The notes: generated by a model not told the origin, from the sequence alone. A stretch of DNA of 64,000 nt from Pseudomonas putida (GCF_028682475.1 NZ_JANHLE010000028.1:1-64000); one strand, 5' to 3'. Shown: positions 32,557 through 42,466, numbered from the stretch's first letter. Program-made: numbers and translations.

Positions 32557-35367
32557 ATGGCATTGAAATCCCCCGCGTTTCGTAAAAAATTCCCGTTGCT
32601 GGTCACCGGCGGTTTGCTGGCGCTGCAACCTCTGGCCACCTCGTACGTGGTCGCCGCAGAGCAATTCGACTGCCAAGTGTCCGCTGCCGGAGGCTGGGAC
32701 TGCAAGCCCAAAGCCAACGCTGCCGCGCTGCCGCCTCGTCCGGTGCATCCGGGTGCAGCTGCCAGCTCGACCGGTGAAGCCACCGCCGAGGCTGGCGAAG
32801 CCGTCGAAGAAAGCGGCAAGGGTCCGATGCTCGTTACCGAGAGCAAAGGCCGTGCGCTGAAATCGCGCAGTCCCGACTACAGCCACCTGGACTGGGTTCC
32901 GCGTGACCAGCTGACCCCGGCCCAGCTCGCCGAAACCGGGCCGTACTGTGCCGGCGCCTATATCGAGCCGACCCGTCCGGGCATGGATGACACCACGCCG
33001 AAGGATGAAGCCCCGACCTTCATCGGCGCCAAGGTTTCCCGCTACCAGCAGGAGCAGCAGATCGCCACCCTCGCCGGTGATGTGGTCATGCGCCAGGGCA
33101 GCATGCAGGTTGAAGCCGACGAGGCCAATCTGTACCAGGCCGAGAATCGCGGCGAACTCGCCGGCAACGTCAAGATCCGTGACAACGGTTCGCTGGTGGT
33201 CGGTGATCATGCCGACATTCAGCTCGACACCGGTGAAGCCAAGGTCGACAACGCCGAATACGTGATGCACAAGTCGCGTATCCGCGGTAGCGCGCTGTAC
33301 GCCAAGCGTGCCGAGAACGCCATCATCCGCCTCAAGGATGGTACCTATACCACCTGTGAGCCGAACAGCAACGCCTGGCAGCTCAAGGGCAACAACATCA
33401 CCCTGAACCCGGCCACCGGTTTCGGTACCGCGACCAACGTCACCCTGCGGGTCAAGGATATTCCGGTGTTCTACACGCCGTATATCTACTTCCCGATCGA
33501 CGACCGTCGCCAGTCCGGTTTCCTGCCGCCATCGTTCAGTACCAGCAGCGACACCGGCTTCATGCTGGTCACGCCGTACTACTTCAACCTGGCGCCAAAC
33601 TACGACGCCACCTTGTATCCACGCTACATGGCCAAGCGCGGCATGTTGATGGAAGGCGAGTTCCGCTACCTGACCAAGTCGAGTGAAGGTCAGTTCGGTG
33701 GTGCTTTCCTGAATGACAAGAACGATGATCGCAAGGAACAGACCGATTACCAGGACCAGCGCTGGATGGTCAACTGGCAGCACAAGGGCGGCCTTGATGA
33801 GCGTCTGCTGGCTGAAGTCGACTACACCGACATCAGCGATCCGTTCTACTTCCAGGACCTGGAATCGGATCAGATTGGCGTCGAAAGCACTGACTTCCTC
33901 AATCAGCAAGGTGCGTTGACCTGGCGTGGCGATACATACACTGCGCGCCTGAACGTGCAGTCCTATGAGCTGGCGACCATTTCGCAGATCACCCCGTACG
34001 ACAAGCTGCCGCAGATCACCATCAACGGGATGCTGCCTTATCATCCGGGTGGTTTTGACTTCAGTTATGAGACTGAAGCGGTTCGATTCGATCGTGACCT
34101 GAAAAGCGGAACCGTGTTCGACGAAGACGGCAACATTGATACCAGCGTGCGCGCTGATGGTGGTCGTATCGACCAGAACGTCTTTGGCCTCGCTCGTGCA
34201 AACGGCACCCGTCTGCATGCTGCGCCAAAAATCAGCCTGCCTCTGACAGCGACCTACGGCTACCTGACACCATCGCTCAAGTATGCCACTACGCATTACG
34301 ATCTTGATCTGGACGGCCAGGGCAAACAGCAGGCTGCTACAGCACCGGAAGAGTTTGGCAAATTCGGCAGTTCACAAAGCCGTAACGTACCGATCTTCAG
34401 CGTCGACAGCGGTTTGTACTTTGATCGCAACACCCAGTGGTTCGGCAAGAACTATCGCCAGACACTGGAGCCGCGCCTGTACTACCTGTACGTCCCGAAT
34501 GAAGACCAACAGGACATTCCGGTCTTCGACACCAGTGAATCGACGTTCAACTATGCCTCGCTGTTCCGCGACAACCGTTTCACCGGTAACGATCGCATCG
34601 GCGATGAAAACAAGCTGTCTCTGGGTGTAACCAACCGCTGGATCGAAGACAACGGCTTCGAACGTCAACGTTTGAGCGTCGGCCAGGCGCTGTACTTCAA
34701 GGACCGCAAGGTTCAATTGCCTGGCATCAAGTTCGAAGACCGCGCAGACGCACAGTCGGATGTTTCTCCCTATGCGCTGGAGTACGAATACCGCTACAAC
34801 CGCGACTGGCGCTTCAACTCCGACTTCAACTGGGACCCGGACAGCCGCAGCACCCGCTCGGGCAGCGCAATGTTCCACTACCAGCCTGAAGACGACGTCA
34901 ACAAGGTGGTCAACCTCGGTTACCGCTACCGTAATGACATGGTCACCTACAACAGCACCACCGGTCGCTGGCAGGTGGGCGGCGGTGACTACGGCGTTCC
35001 AGGCGACCCGAACTACGTCAAGGACTACTACAAGATCCAGCAACATGACTTCTCGGTCATGTGGCCGATCGTTCCCCAGTGGAACGCGATCGCCCGCTGG
35101 CAGCACGACTACAACCGCAACCGTACCCTGGAAGCCTTCGGTGGTTTCGAGTACGACAACTGCTGCTGGAAGCTGCGTCTGATCAACCGTTACTGGATTG
35201 ACTACGACGATTTCAGCCAGGCAACTCCGCAAAACGAAAAAGGTGACCACGGCGTCTTCCTCCAGGTTGTGCTGAAAGGCCTCGGCGGCGTAGTGGGCAA
35301 TAAGGTCGAGTCTTTCCTCGACAAAGGCATTCAAGGTTATCGTGAACGTGAAGACCAAGCTTACTGA
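32557..35367 (+). CDS. lptD: LPS-assembly protein LptD
   Basis: Outer-membrane barrel that inserts lipopolysaccharide into the outer leaflet with LptE. The 936 aa start with a signal sequence (about 1-33, ending VVAA) and Cys in FDCQVS and WDCKP, followed by a Pseudomonas-type extension. The LptA-like jellyroll (about 150-270) contains DEANLYQAENRGELAGNV. The barrel includes KDIPVFYTPYIYFPIDDRRQSGF, and near the C-terminus lies the NCCWKL cysteine pair used in the interdomain disulfides. The start at 32557 gives the known family N-terminus. surA begins within its last codons. Confidence 0.95.
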   Translation: MALKSPAFRKKFPLLVTGGLLALQPLATSYVVAAEQFDCQVSAAGGWDCKPKANAAALPPRPVHPGAAASSTGEATAEAGEAVEESGKGPMLVTESKGRALKSRSPDYSHLDWVPRDQLTPAQLAETGPYCAGAYIEPTRPGMDDTTPKDEAPTFIGAKVSRYQQEQQIATLAGDVVMRQGSMQVEADEANLYQAENRGELAGNVKIRDNGSLVVGDHADIQLDTGEAKVDNAEYVMHKSRIRGSALYAKRAENAIIRLKDGTYTTCEPNSNAWQLKGNNITLNPATGFGTATNVTLRVKDIPVFYTPYIYFPIDDRRQSGFLPPSFSTSSDTGFMLVTPYYFNLAPNYDATLYPRYMAKRGMLMEGEFRYLTKSSEGQFGGAFLNDKNDDRKEQTDYQDQRWMVNWQHKGGLDERLLAEVDYTDISDPFYFQDLESDQIGVESTDFLNQQGALTWRGDTYTARLNVQSYELATISQITPYDKLPQITINGMLPYHPGGFDFSYETEAVRFDRDLKSGTVFDEDGNIDTSVRADGGRIDQNVFGLARANGTRLHAAPKISLPLTATYGYLTPSLKYATTHYDLDLDGQGKQQAATAPEEFGKFGSSQSRNVPIFSVDSGLYFDRNTQWFGKNYRQTLEPRLYYLYVPNEDQQDIPVFDTSESTFNYASLFRDNRFTGNDRIGDENKLSLGVTNRWIEDNGFERQRLSVGQALYFKDRKVQLPGIKFEDRADAQSDVSPYALEYEYRYNRDWRFNSDFNWDPDSRSTRSGSAMFHYQPEDDVNKVVNLGYRYRNDMVTYNSTTGRWQVGGGDYGVPGDPNYVKDYYKIQQHDFSVMWPIVPQWNAIARWQHDYNRNRTLEAFGGFEYDNCCWKLRLINRYWIDYDDFSQATPQNEKGDHGVFLQVVLKGLGGVVGNKVESFLDKGIQGYREREDQAY

Positions 35368-36664
35368 TTGTCTGCGCCCGCTGTTGCTGGGCGCTGTATT
35401 GCTGAGCGGCACGGCGCATGCCGCCGTGCAAACTCTGGATAGCGTCGTGGCCATCGTCGATAACGACGTGGTCATGAAGAGCCAACTGGACAGCCGCGTG
35501 CGTGAAGTGCAGCAGACCATCGCCAAGCGTGGCGGCTCCGTGCCACCCGCTGGCGTGCTCGATCAACAGGTGCTGGAACGCCTGATCGTCGAAAACCTGC
35601 AACTGCAGATCGGCGAACGCTCCGGCATCCGTATCACCGACGAAGAACTGAACCAGGCCATCGGCACCATCGCCCAGCGCAATGGCATGAACCTGGAGCA
35701 GTTCCGCGCAGCCCTGGCTCGCGACGGTCTGTCCTATGAGGATGCTCGCGAGCAGGTTCGTCGCGAGATGATCATCAGCCGCGTGCGTCAGCGCCGGGTC
35801 GCCGAGCGCATCCAGGTGTCGGAGCAGGAAGTGAAGAACTTCCTCGCCTCGGACATGGGCAAGATGCAGCTGTCGGAAGAGTTCCGCCTGGCCAACATCC
35901 TCATCCCGACCCCGGAACGTGCTGATTCGACCGCCATCCAGGCCGCAGCCAAGCAAGCCGAGCAAGTTTACCTGCAGCTCAAGCAGGGCGCCGACTTTGC
36001 TCAACTGGCAATCGCCCGTTCGGCAAGCGAAAGCGCGCTGGAAGGTGGTGAGATGGGCTGGCGTAAAGCGGCTCAGCTACCACCGCCCTTCGACCGCATG
36101 CTCAGTGCAATGTCGGTGGGTGATGTCACCGAGCCCGTCCGCACCCCGGGCGGCTTCATCATTCTCAAGCTGCAGGAAAAGCGTGGCGGCCAGACCATGG
36201 TGCGTGACGAAGTGCACGTTCGCCATATCCTGATCAAGCCTAGCGAGATCCGCAGCGAAGCGGCTACCAAAGCACTGGCAGAGAAACTCTACGAGCGCAT
36301 CCAGAACGGCGAAGACTTCGCCCAGCTGGCGAAGAGCTACTCCGAAGACCCGGGTTCGGCCCTCAACGGTGGCGACCTGAACTGGATCGACCCGAATGCC
36401 CTGGTGCCCGAGTTCCGTGAAGAGATGGCCAACGCCCAGCAGGGTCAGGTCACCAGACCGTTCAAGACCCAGTACGGCTGGCACGTCCTCGAAGTCATTG
36501 GCCGCCGCGCCACTGACAGCACCGAACAGGCTCGTGAGCAACAAGCAATGAACGTACTGCGTAACCGCAAGTACGACGAAGAGCTGCAGACCTGGCTGCG
36601 TCAGATCCGTGACGAAGCCTACGTTGAAATCAAGCTTCCTGGCGTCGATCAGGCCTCCCAGTGA
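35348..36664 (+). CDS. surA: Periplasmic chaperone and peptidyl-prolyl isomerase SurA
   Basis: Chaperone for outer-membrane proteins, LptD among them. A signal peptide of about 24 residues precedes the SurA N-domain (VVAIVDNDVVMKSQLD), two parvulin domains (about 175-275 and 285-385; RHILIKPSE, DLNWIDP) and a C-terminal helix. The start overlaps lptD: GTG at 35348 gives the usual KTKL N-terminus, while a GTG at 35342 is also possible and lies closer to AAGG. It overlaps pdxA by 4 nt. The lptD-surA coupling is functional, since SurA helps fold LptD. Confidence 0.93.
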   Translation: MKTKLTDCLRPLLLGAVLLSGTAHAAVQTLDSVVAIVDNDVVMKSQLDSRVREVQQTIAKRGGSVPPAGVLDQQVLERLIVENLQLQIGERSGIRITDEELNQAIGTIAQRNGMNLEQFRAALARDGLSYEDAREQVRREMIISRVRQRRVAERIQVSEQEVKNFLASDMGKMQLSEEFRLANILIPTPERADSTAIQAAAKQAEQVYLQLKQGADFAQLAIARSASESALEGGEMGWRKAAQLPPPFDRMLSAMSVGDVTEPVRTPGGFIILKLQEKRGGQTMVRDEVHVRHILIKPSEIRSEAATKALAEKLYERIQNGEDFAQLAKSYSEDPGSALNGGDLNWIDPNALVPEFREEMANAQQGQVTRPFKTQYGWHVLEVIGRRATDSTEQAREQQAMNVLRNRKYDEELQTWLRQIRDEAYVEIKLPGVDQASQ

Positions 36665-37650
36665 AACTTCAGCGCTTCGCCCTCACACCCGGCGAGCCGG
36701 CCGGCATAGGTCCCGACCTGTGCCTGTTGCTCGCCGCGCAAGCCCAGCCTCACCCCCTGATTGCCATCACCAGCCGTGACCTGCTCGCCGAGCGGGCCAC
36801 GCAGCTGGGTGTGGCCGTCAACCTGATCCCGGTCAGCCTCGACGCCCTCCCCGACCAGCCGGCCGCAGCCGGCAGCCTGTATGTCTGGGACACGCCCGTG
36901 CAGAACCCGGTGGTGGCTGGCCAACTGGACAAGGCCAATGCCGCTTTCGTCCTCGAAACCCTGACCCGCGCGGGCCAGGGCTGCCTGGACGGGCATTTTG
37001 CCGGGATGATCACCGCGCCGGTGCACAAGGGTGTAATCAACGAGAGCGGTATCGCTTTCTCCGGGCACACCGAATTTCTCGCCGAACTTACCGGCACCGC
37101 ACAAGTGGTGATGATGCTGGCCACTCGCGGCCTGCGTGTGGCCCTGGTGACCACTCACCTGCCCCTGCGCGATGTCGCCGACGCCATCACCGCGGAACGC
37201 CTGGAACGTGTCACGCGGATCCTGCATGCCGACCTGCAGCAGAAGTTCGGTATCGCCAACCCGCGTATCCTGGTCTGCGGCCTGAACCCGCACGCCGGTG
37301 AAGGTGGCCACCTTGGCCATGAAGAAATCGACACCATCGAACCCACATTGGCGCGCCTGCGCAGCGAAGGCATGGACCTGCGCGGCCCGTTGCCCGCCGA
37401 TACCCTGTTTACCCCCAAATATCTGGAGCACTGCGACGCAGTGCTGGCGATGTACCACGACCAGGGCTTGCCCGTACTCAAGTACAAGGGCTTTGGCGCC
37501 GCCGTCAACGTGACCCTGGGCCTGCCGATCATCCGCACCTCGGTCGACCACGGCACCGCCCTGGATCTGGCCGGCAGCGGCAAGATCGACACCGGCAGCC
37601 TGCAAGTCGCCCTGGAAACCGCCTACCAGATGGCCGAGACCCGAAAATGA
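36661..37650 (+). CDS. pdxA: 4-hydroxythreonine-4-phosphate dehydrogenase
   Basis: NAD-dependent enzyme of the DXP-dependent pyridoxal phosphate pathway. The 329 aa contain TPGEPAGIGPDL at the N-terminus, the metal-binding FSGHTEFLAEL, LNPHAGEGGHLG, MYHDQGLPVLKYKGFG and TSVDHGTALD. It starts with GTG inside the surA stop (GTGA) and overlaps rsmA by ATGA, as in the conserved surA-pdxA-rsmA-apaGH cluster of gammaproteobacteria. Confidence 0.97.
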   Translation: MKLQRFALTPGEPAGIGPDLCLLLAAQAQPHPLIAITSRDLLAERATQLGVAVNLIPVSLDALPDQPAAAGSLYVWDTPVQNPVVAGQLDKANAAFVLETLTRAGQGCLDGHFAGMITAPVHKGVINESGIAFSGHTEFLAELTGTAQVVMMLATRGLRVALVTTHLPLRDVADAITAERLERVTRILHADLQQKFGIANPRILVCGLNPHAGEGGHLGHEEIDTIEPTLARLRSEGMDLRGPLPADTLFTPKYLEHCDAVLAMYHDQGLPVLKYKGFGAAVNVTLGLPIIRTSVDHGTALDLAGSGKIDTGSLQVALETAYQMAETRK

Positions 37651-38453
37651 CCGAGCAATACCAACACAAGGCGCGCAAGCGCTTTGGCCAGAACTTCCTG
37701 CATGATGCTGGCGTTATCGACCGCATCCTGCGCTCGATCCACGCCAAGGCGGGCGATCGCATGCTGGAAATCGGCCCGGGCCAGGGCGCCCTGACCGAAG
37801 GCCTGCTGGGCAGCGGCGCACAGCTTGACGTGGTCGAGCTGGACAAGGACCTGGTGCCGATCCTCAACCAGCAATTCGCTGGCCGCGACAACTTCCGCCT
37901 GCACCAGGGCGACGCCCTGAAGTTCGACTTCACCAGCCTGGGCGCCGCGCCGAACAGCCTGCGCGTGGTCGGCAACCTGCCGTACAACATCTCCACGCCA
38001 CTGATCTTCCACCTGCTGGCCAACGCCGAGCTGATCCGCGACATGCACTTCATGCTGCAAAAGGAAGTGGTCGAGCGCCTGGCAGCAGGCCCTGGCGGTG
38101 GTGACTGGGGACGTCTGTCGATCATGGTCCAGTACCATTGCCGGGTCGAACACCTGTTCAACGTCGGCCCTGGCGCATTCAATCCGCCGCCGAAGGTCGA
38201 CTCGGCCATCGTGCGCCTGGTCCCGCACGAAACCCTGCCGTTCCCGGCCAAGGATCACCGCCTGCTGGAGCGCATCGTCCGCGAAGCCTTCAACCAACGG
38301 CGCAAGACCCTGCGCAACACCCTCAAGGCCCTACTCAGCAGCGAAGCCATCGAAGCTGCTGGCGTCGACGGTAGCCTGCGCCCGGAGCAACTGGACCTGG
38401 CCGCCTTCGTCCGCCTGGCCGACAAGCTGGCCGAGCAACAAGGCAGCCACTAA
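37647..38453 (+). CDS. rsmA: 16S rRNA (adenine1518/1519-N6)-dimethyltransferase
   Basis: KsgA-type SAM-dependent enzyme that dimethylates two adenines in helix 45 of 16S rRNA. The 268 aa show KARKRFGQNFLHD at the N-terminus, SAM motif LEIGPGQGALTEGLL and catalytic motif VGNLPYNISTP (NLPY). It is translationally coupled to pdxA. Confidence 0.97.
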   Translation: MTEQYQHKARKRFGQNFLHDAGVIDRILRSIHAKAGDRMLEIGPGQGALTEGLLGSGAQLDVVELDKDLVPILNQQFAGRDNFRLHQGDALKFDFTSLGAAPNSLRVVGNLPYNISTPLIFHLLANAELIRDMHFMLQKEVVERLAAGPGGGDWGRLSIMVQYHCRVEHLFNVGPGAFNPPPKVDSAIVRLVPHETLPFPAKDHRLLERIVREAFNQRRKTLRNTLKALLSSEAIEAAGVDGSLRPEQLDLAAFVRLADKLAEQQGSH

Positions 38454-38464
38454 GCTGCTGCAAC

Positions 38465-38490
38465 GGCCAGTCATGCCCGCATGACTGGCC
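38465..38490. repeat. Hairpin between rsmA and apaG
   Basis: Perfect 11-bp inverted repeat GGCCAGTCATG / CATGACTGGCC with loop CCCG, without a T-run. It could limit readthrough or protect the rsmA mRNA end. Confidence 0.6.
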
Positions 38491-38557
38491 GGCAACCCCG
38501 CCAATAGCCTAGACTGACGCAATCGCCGTATTTGCGTCTGTTTCCAAGGCCCCTTGC

Positions 38558-38938
38558 ATGTCTGATCCCCGCTACCAGATCGACGTCAGCGTCGTGACCC
38601 GCTTTCTCAAAGAACAATCCGACCCCGAAAACGAGCGTTTCGCCTTCGCCTACACCATTACCGTGCAGAACAACGGATTGTTGCCGGCCAAATTGATGTC
38701 ACGTCACTGGCTGATCACCAATGGCGATGGTCAGGTCGAAGAAGTAAAGGGCGCTGGGGTTATTGGCCAGCAGCCGCTGATCGAACCCGGCAAAAGCCAC
38801 ACTTATAGCAGTGGCGCCGTCATCAGCTCCCAGGTCGGCACCATGCAGGGTAGCTATCAGATGGTTGCCGAAGACGGTAAGCGCTTCGACGCCACTATTG
38901 CCCCGTTCCGCCTGGCCGTACCCGGAGCCCTGCACTGA
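38558..38938 (+). CDS. apaG: ApaG domain protein
   Basis: Single FnIII-like ApaG domain of 126 aa; the blocks FAYTITVQNNG, RHWLITNGDGQVEEVKGAGVIGQQP and GTMQGSYQMV are diagnostic. The biochemical role is uncertain (linked to Co2+/Mg2+ phenotypes in enterobacteria). Its stop TGA shares its last base with the apaH start (TGATG), so the two are coupled. Confidence 0.95.
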   Translation: MSDPRYQIDVSVVTRFLKEQSDPENERFAFAYTITVQNNGLLPAKLMSRHWLITNGDGQVEEVKGAGVIGQQPLIEPGKSHTYSSGAVISSQVGTMQGSYQMVAEDGKRFDATIAPFRLAVPGALH

Positions 38939-39813
38939 TGGCGGTGTACGCAGTAGGTGACTTGCAAGGGTGCCTGCAACCGCTCAAGTGCCTGCTTGAG
39001 CGAGTCAACTTCAACCCCGCCGTCGACCGTCTGTGGCTGGTAGGCGACCTGGTCAACCGCGGCCCGGAATCGCTGGAGACCCTGCGCTTCCTGTATTCCA
39101 TCCGTGAATCACTGGTGTGTGTACTGGGTAACCACGACCTGCACCTGCTGGCAGCCTGGCACAACATCGAGCGCCTGAAAAAAAGCGACACCCTGCGCGA
39201 AATTCTCCAGGCGCCGGACGCCGACGAACTGCTGGACTGGTTGCGACGGCAAAAGCTGCTGCACTACGACGAGCAACGTGGCGTGGCGCTGGTACATGCC
39301 GGCATTCCACCGCAATGGACGCTGGGCAAGGCGCTGGAGCTGGCGAGTGAAGTCGAGGAAGTGCTGCGCGACGACAACCGTCTCAAGCTTTACCTGGACG
39401 GCATGTACGGCAACGAGCCGAACAAGTGGAGCAAGGACCTCAACGGCGTGACCCGCCTGCGGGTGATCACCAACTACTTCACCCGCATGCGCTTTTGCAC
39501 CAGCGAAGGCAAGCTCGACCTCAAAAGCAAAGAAGGCATCGACACCGCACCGGCCGGCTACAAGCCCTGGTTCGCCCACAAAGGACGCCGCTCGCGGCAT
39601 GTGAAGATCATCTTCGGCCACTGGGCAGCACTTGAAGGCCGCTGCAAGGAGCCGGATGTGATTGCCCTCGACACCGGCTGCGTCTGGGGCGGGGCGATGA
39701 CCCTGTATAACGTCGACAGCGGCCAGTTCCATCGTTGCGACTGCACCGACGAAGGCACACCGCGCCCTCTTCCAGCGCCAGCACAACCCGCTAGAATAAG
39801 CGACCAGTCCTGA
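38938..39813 (+). CDS. apaH: Bis(5'-nucleosyl)-tetraphosphatase, symmetrical
   Basis: Calcineurin-type metallophosphatase that cuts Ap4A into two ADP and removes Np4 RNA caps. The 291 aa carry GDLQGC, GDLVNRGP, GNHDLHLLA and the later FGHWAAL, supplying the metal ligands. It starts within the apaG stop; glpE follows after 14 nt. Confidence 0.97.
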   Translation: MAVYAVGDLQGCLQPLKCLLERVNFNPAVDRLWLVGDLVNRGPESLETLRFLYSIRESLVCVLGNHDLHLLAAWHNIERLKKSDTLREILQAPDADELLDWLRRQKLLHYDEQRGVALVHAGIPPQWTLGKALELASEVEEVLRDDNRLKLYLDGMYGNEPNKWSKDLNGVTRLRVITNYFTRMRFCTSEGKLDLKSKEGIDTAPAGYKPWFAHKGRRSRHVKIIFGHWAALEGRCKEPDVIALDTGCVWGGAMTLYNVDSGQFHRCDCTDEGTPRPLPAPAQPARISDQS

Positions 39814-39827
39814 AGGAAACCGTACCC

Positions 39828-40157
39828 ATGAGCGAATTCAAACGCATCCCTCCCGAGCAGGCCCAGGCGCTGCGTGAGCAAGGTGCGGTCGTGGTCGACA
39901 TTCGCGACCCGCAAACCTACGCCCTCAGCCATATCACCGGCTCCAGGCATCTGGACAACCATTCGGTGGCAGACTTCATCCACGGCGCCGACCTCGACGC
40001 TCCCACTGTAGTGGTCTGCTATCACGGCAACTCCAGCCAGAGCGCAGCGGCCTACCTGGTCAGCCAGGGCTTTTCCGACGTCTACAGCCTCGACGGCGGC
40101 TTTGAGCTGTGGCGCGGCACTTACCCCGCAGAAACCGCTCAAGGCACTGCCGAATAA
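39828..40157 (+). CDS. glpE: Thiosulfate sulfurtransferase GlpE (single-domain rhodanese)
   Basis: 109-aa rhodanese that moves sulfane sulfur from thiosulfate to cyanide or thiols. The active-site Cys64 lies in VVCYHGNSSQSAA, and VDIRDPQTYALSHITGSRHL is the conserved N-terminal half. It is the last gene of the lptD-glpE run. A GC hairpin (about 40177-40197) lies after it but lacks a T-run. Confidence 0.92.
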   Translation: MSEFKRIPPEQAQALREQGAVVVDIRDPQTYALSHITGSRHLDNHSVADFIHGADLDAPTVVVCYHGNSSQSAAAYLVSQGFSDVYSLDGGFELWRGTYPAETAQGTAE

Positions 40158-40244
40158 TTTTTTTCACCTGCCGCAGCCCGCGTCCTGTGCGGGCTCGCGC
40201 CTGACCAGACGAACGGTCATGGCGAACTTCATGCGCAACCCCCC

Positions 40245-40271
40245 TTGACCTCCCCGATTACGAACTATCCT
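40245..40271 (+). promoter_or_regulatory. Possible promoter of prkA operon
   Basis: TTGACC (40245-40250), 15-nt spacer, TATCCT (40266-40271) within CTATCCTTAA, which resembles a sigmaS-type -10. The prkA-yeaH-spoVR genes are RpoS-dependent in E. coli. The spacer is short, so this is tentative. The rest of the 282-nt gap shows no gene. Confidence 0.35.
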
Positions 40272-40439
40272 TAAGCCCAGGCCATCCAAAAAGGGGAGAG
40301 CCGGTACACCGGCGTGCGGGTCATCGGTAGCGAGTTCTAGGTGTTCTGGGGGGTATACAGCAATCGGCATTCGTCGATTGCATGCCAGCATCAGCTGACT
40401 GATCCGGCGTCGGCTCCACGTATCGAGCGAGGTGACGTC

Positions 40440-42362
40440 ATGAGTATTTTTAGCCACTTCCAACAACGTTTCGAGTCCACCCGTCAGGAAGAGTTTTCGC
40501 TGCAGGAGTACCTTGAGCTCTGCAAAAGCGATCGCAGTGCTTACGCGTCGGCGGCTGAACGCCTGTTGATGGCCATCGGCGAGCCGGAACTGGTCGACAC
40601 CTCGAACAACTCCAGGCTGTCGCGCATCTTCTCCAACAAGGTGATCCGTCGCTATCCGACCTTTGAAGATTTCCATGGCATGGAGGAGTGCATCGATCAG
40701 ATCGTCTCCTACTTCCGCCATGCCGCTCAGGGCCTGGAAGAGAAGAAACAGATCCTCTACCTGCTCGGCCCGGTGGGTGGCGGTAAATCCTCGCTGGCGG
40801 AAAAACTCAAGCAACTGATGGAGAAGGTGCCCTTCTATGCCATCAAGGGCTCGCCGGTCTTCGAGTCGCCACTGGGGCTGTTCAACGCCACGGAAGACGG
40901 CGCGATTCTCGAAGAGGACTTCGGGATTCCGCGGCGCTACCTGAACACCATCATGTCGCCCTGGGCGACCAAGCGACTGGCCGAGTTCGGGGGCGACATC
41001 AGCCAGTTCAGGGTGGTCAAACTGTACCCGTCGATCCTCAACCAGATCGCCATCGCCAAGACCGAACCGGGTGACGAGAACAACCAGGACATTTCCGCCC
41101 TGGTGGGCAAGGTCGATATCCGCAAACTCGAGGAATACCCACAGAACGACGCCGACGCCTACAGCTATTCGGGCGCACTGTGCCGGGCCAACCAGGGCCT
41201 GATGGAGTTCGTCGAGATGTTCAAGGCGCCGATCAAGGTCCTGCACCCGTTGCTGACTGCCACCCAGGAAGGTAACTACAACAGTACCGAAGGCTTGGGT
41301 TCGATCCCCTACTCCGGGATCCTGCTGGCCCACTCCAACGAATCGGAATGGCACAGCTTCCGCAACAACAAGAACAACGAAGCGTTCATCGACCGGATCT
41401 ATATCGTCAAGGTGCCTTACTGCCTGCGCGTCAGCGACGAGATCAAGATCTACGACAAATTGCTGTTCAACAGTTCGCTGGCCAAGGCCCACTGCGCACC
41501 CGACACCCTGAAGATGCTCGCACAGTTCACCGTGCTGTCGCGCCTCAAAGAGCCGGAAAACTCGAACATCTATTCGAAGATGCGCGTCTATGACGGCGAA
41601 AACCTCAAGGACACCGACCCGAAAGCCAAATCGATCCAGGAATACCGGGACGCTGCCGGGGTGGACGAAGGCATGAATGGCCTGTCGACCCGCTTTGCCT
41701 TCAAGATCCTGTCGAAAGTGTTCAACTTCGATCCTCACGAGATCGCCGCCAACCCGGTGCACCTGCTCTACGTACTGGAGCAGCAGATCGAACAGGAACA
41801 GTTCCCGGCCGAAGTGCGCGAGCGCTACCTGCGCTACCTGAAAGAGTACCTGGCACCGCGCTACATCGAATTCATCGGCAAGGAAATCCAGACCGCGTAC
41901 CTGGAGTCCTACAGCGAATACGGCCAGAACATCTTCGACCGCTACGTGCTGTACGCCGACTTCTGGATCCAGGACCAGGAGTACCGCGATCCGGAAACCG
42001 GCGAGATCCTCAACCGTATCGCCCTCAACGAAGAGCTGGAAAAAATCGAGAAACCGGCAGGCATCAGCAATCCGAAGGATTTCCGCAACGAGATCGTCAA
42101 CTTCGTGTTGCGCGCCCGGGCCAACAACAATGGCAAGAACCCGACCTGGCTCAGCTACGAAAAACTGCGGGTAGTGATCGAGAAGAAGATGTTCTCCAAC
42201 ACCGAAGACCTGCTGCCAGTCATCAGCTTCAACGCCAAGGCGAGCAAAGAGGATCAACAGAAACACAACGACTTCGTCACCCGAATGGTGGAACGCGGCT
42301 ACACAGACAAGCAAGTTCGGCTGCTCTCGGAATGGTACCTGCGGGTCAGAAAATCGCAGTGA
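40440..42362 (+). CDS. prkA: PrkA family serine protein kinase (YeaG)
   Basis: 640-aa stress-induced kinase. The AAA+ PrkA N-terminal domain has Walker A LLGPVGGGKSSLAEKL (about residues 109-124), and the C-terminal kinase-like domain follows (about 385-600). E. coli YeaG acts with YeaH in nitrogen starvation and stationary phase. The ATG at 40440 gives the family N-terminus MSIFSHFQQRF and follows GAGGTGA. The gene order prkA-yeaH-spoVR is broadly conserved. Confidence 0.94.
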   Translation: MSIFSHFQQRFESTRQEEFSLQEYLELCKSDRSAYASAAERLLMAIGEPELVDTSNNSRLSRIFSNKVIRRYPTFEDFHGMEECIDQIVSYFRHAAQGLEEKKQILYLLGPVGGGKSSLAEKLKQLMEKVPFYAIKGSPVFESPLGLFNATEDGAILEEDFGIPRRYLNTIMSPWATKRLAEFGGDISQFRVVKLYPSILNQIAIAKTEPGDENNQDISALVGKVDIRKLEEYPQNDADAYSYSGALCRANQGLMEFVEMFKAPIKVLHPLLTATQEGNYNSTEGLGSIPYSGILLAHSNESEWHSFRNNKNNEAFIDRIYIVKVPYCLRVSDEIKIYDKLLFNSSLAKAHCAPDTLKMLAQFTVLSRLKEPENSNIYSKMRVYDGENLKDTDPKAKSIQEYRDAAGVDEGMNGLSTRFAFKILSKVFNFDPHEIAANPVHLLYVLEQQIEQEQFPAEVRERYLRYLKEYLAPRYIEFIGKEIQTAYLESYSEYGQNIFDRYVLYADFWIQDQEYRDPETGEILNRIALNEELEKIEKPAGISNPKDFRNEIVNFVLRARANNNGKNPTWLSYEKLRVVIEKKMFSNTEDLLPVISFNAKASKEDQQKHNDFVTRMVERGYTDKQVRLLSEWYLRVRKSQ

Positions 42363-42377
42363 CCGAGCTGTAAGTGG

Positions 42378-42434
42378 CAAGCCGCAAGCGCTGCGCCAGG
42401 CTGTTGTCAGCCACCTGGCCGGGCTTGCGGCTTG
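42378..42434. repeat. Intra-operon inverted repeat between prkA and yeaH
   Basis: Arms CAAGCCGCAAGC (42378-42389) and GCTTGCGGCTTG (42423-42434), perfect over 12 bp, enclose a second hairpin GCCAGGCTG-TTGT-CAG(cca)CCTGGC (42395-42419). There is no T-run. The strong structure between two operon genes may set their relative expression. Confidence 0.75.
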
Positions 42435-42466
42435 AAGCTTGAGTCTTCAGCTCCCCGGAGGGGCCT

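Noticed and set aside
40164..42380. 738-codon ORF antisense to prkA
   Set aside because: Complement of a clearly conserved gene; composition is that of a shadow frame.
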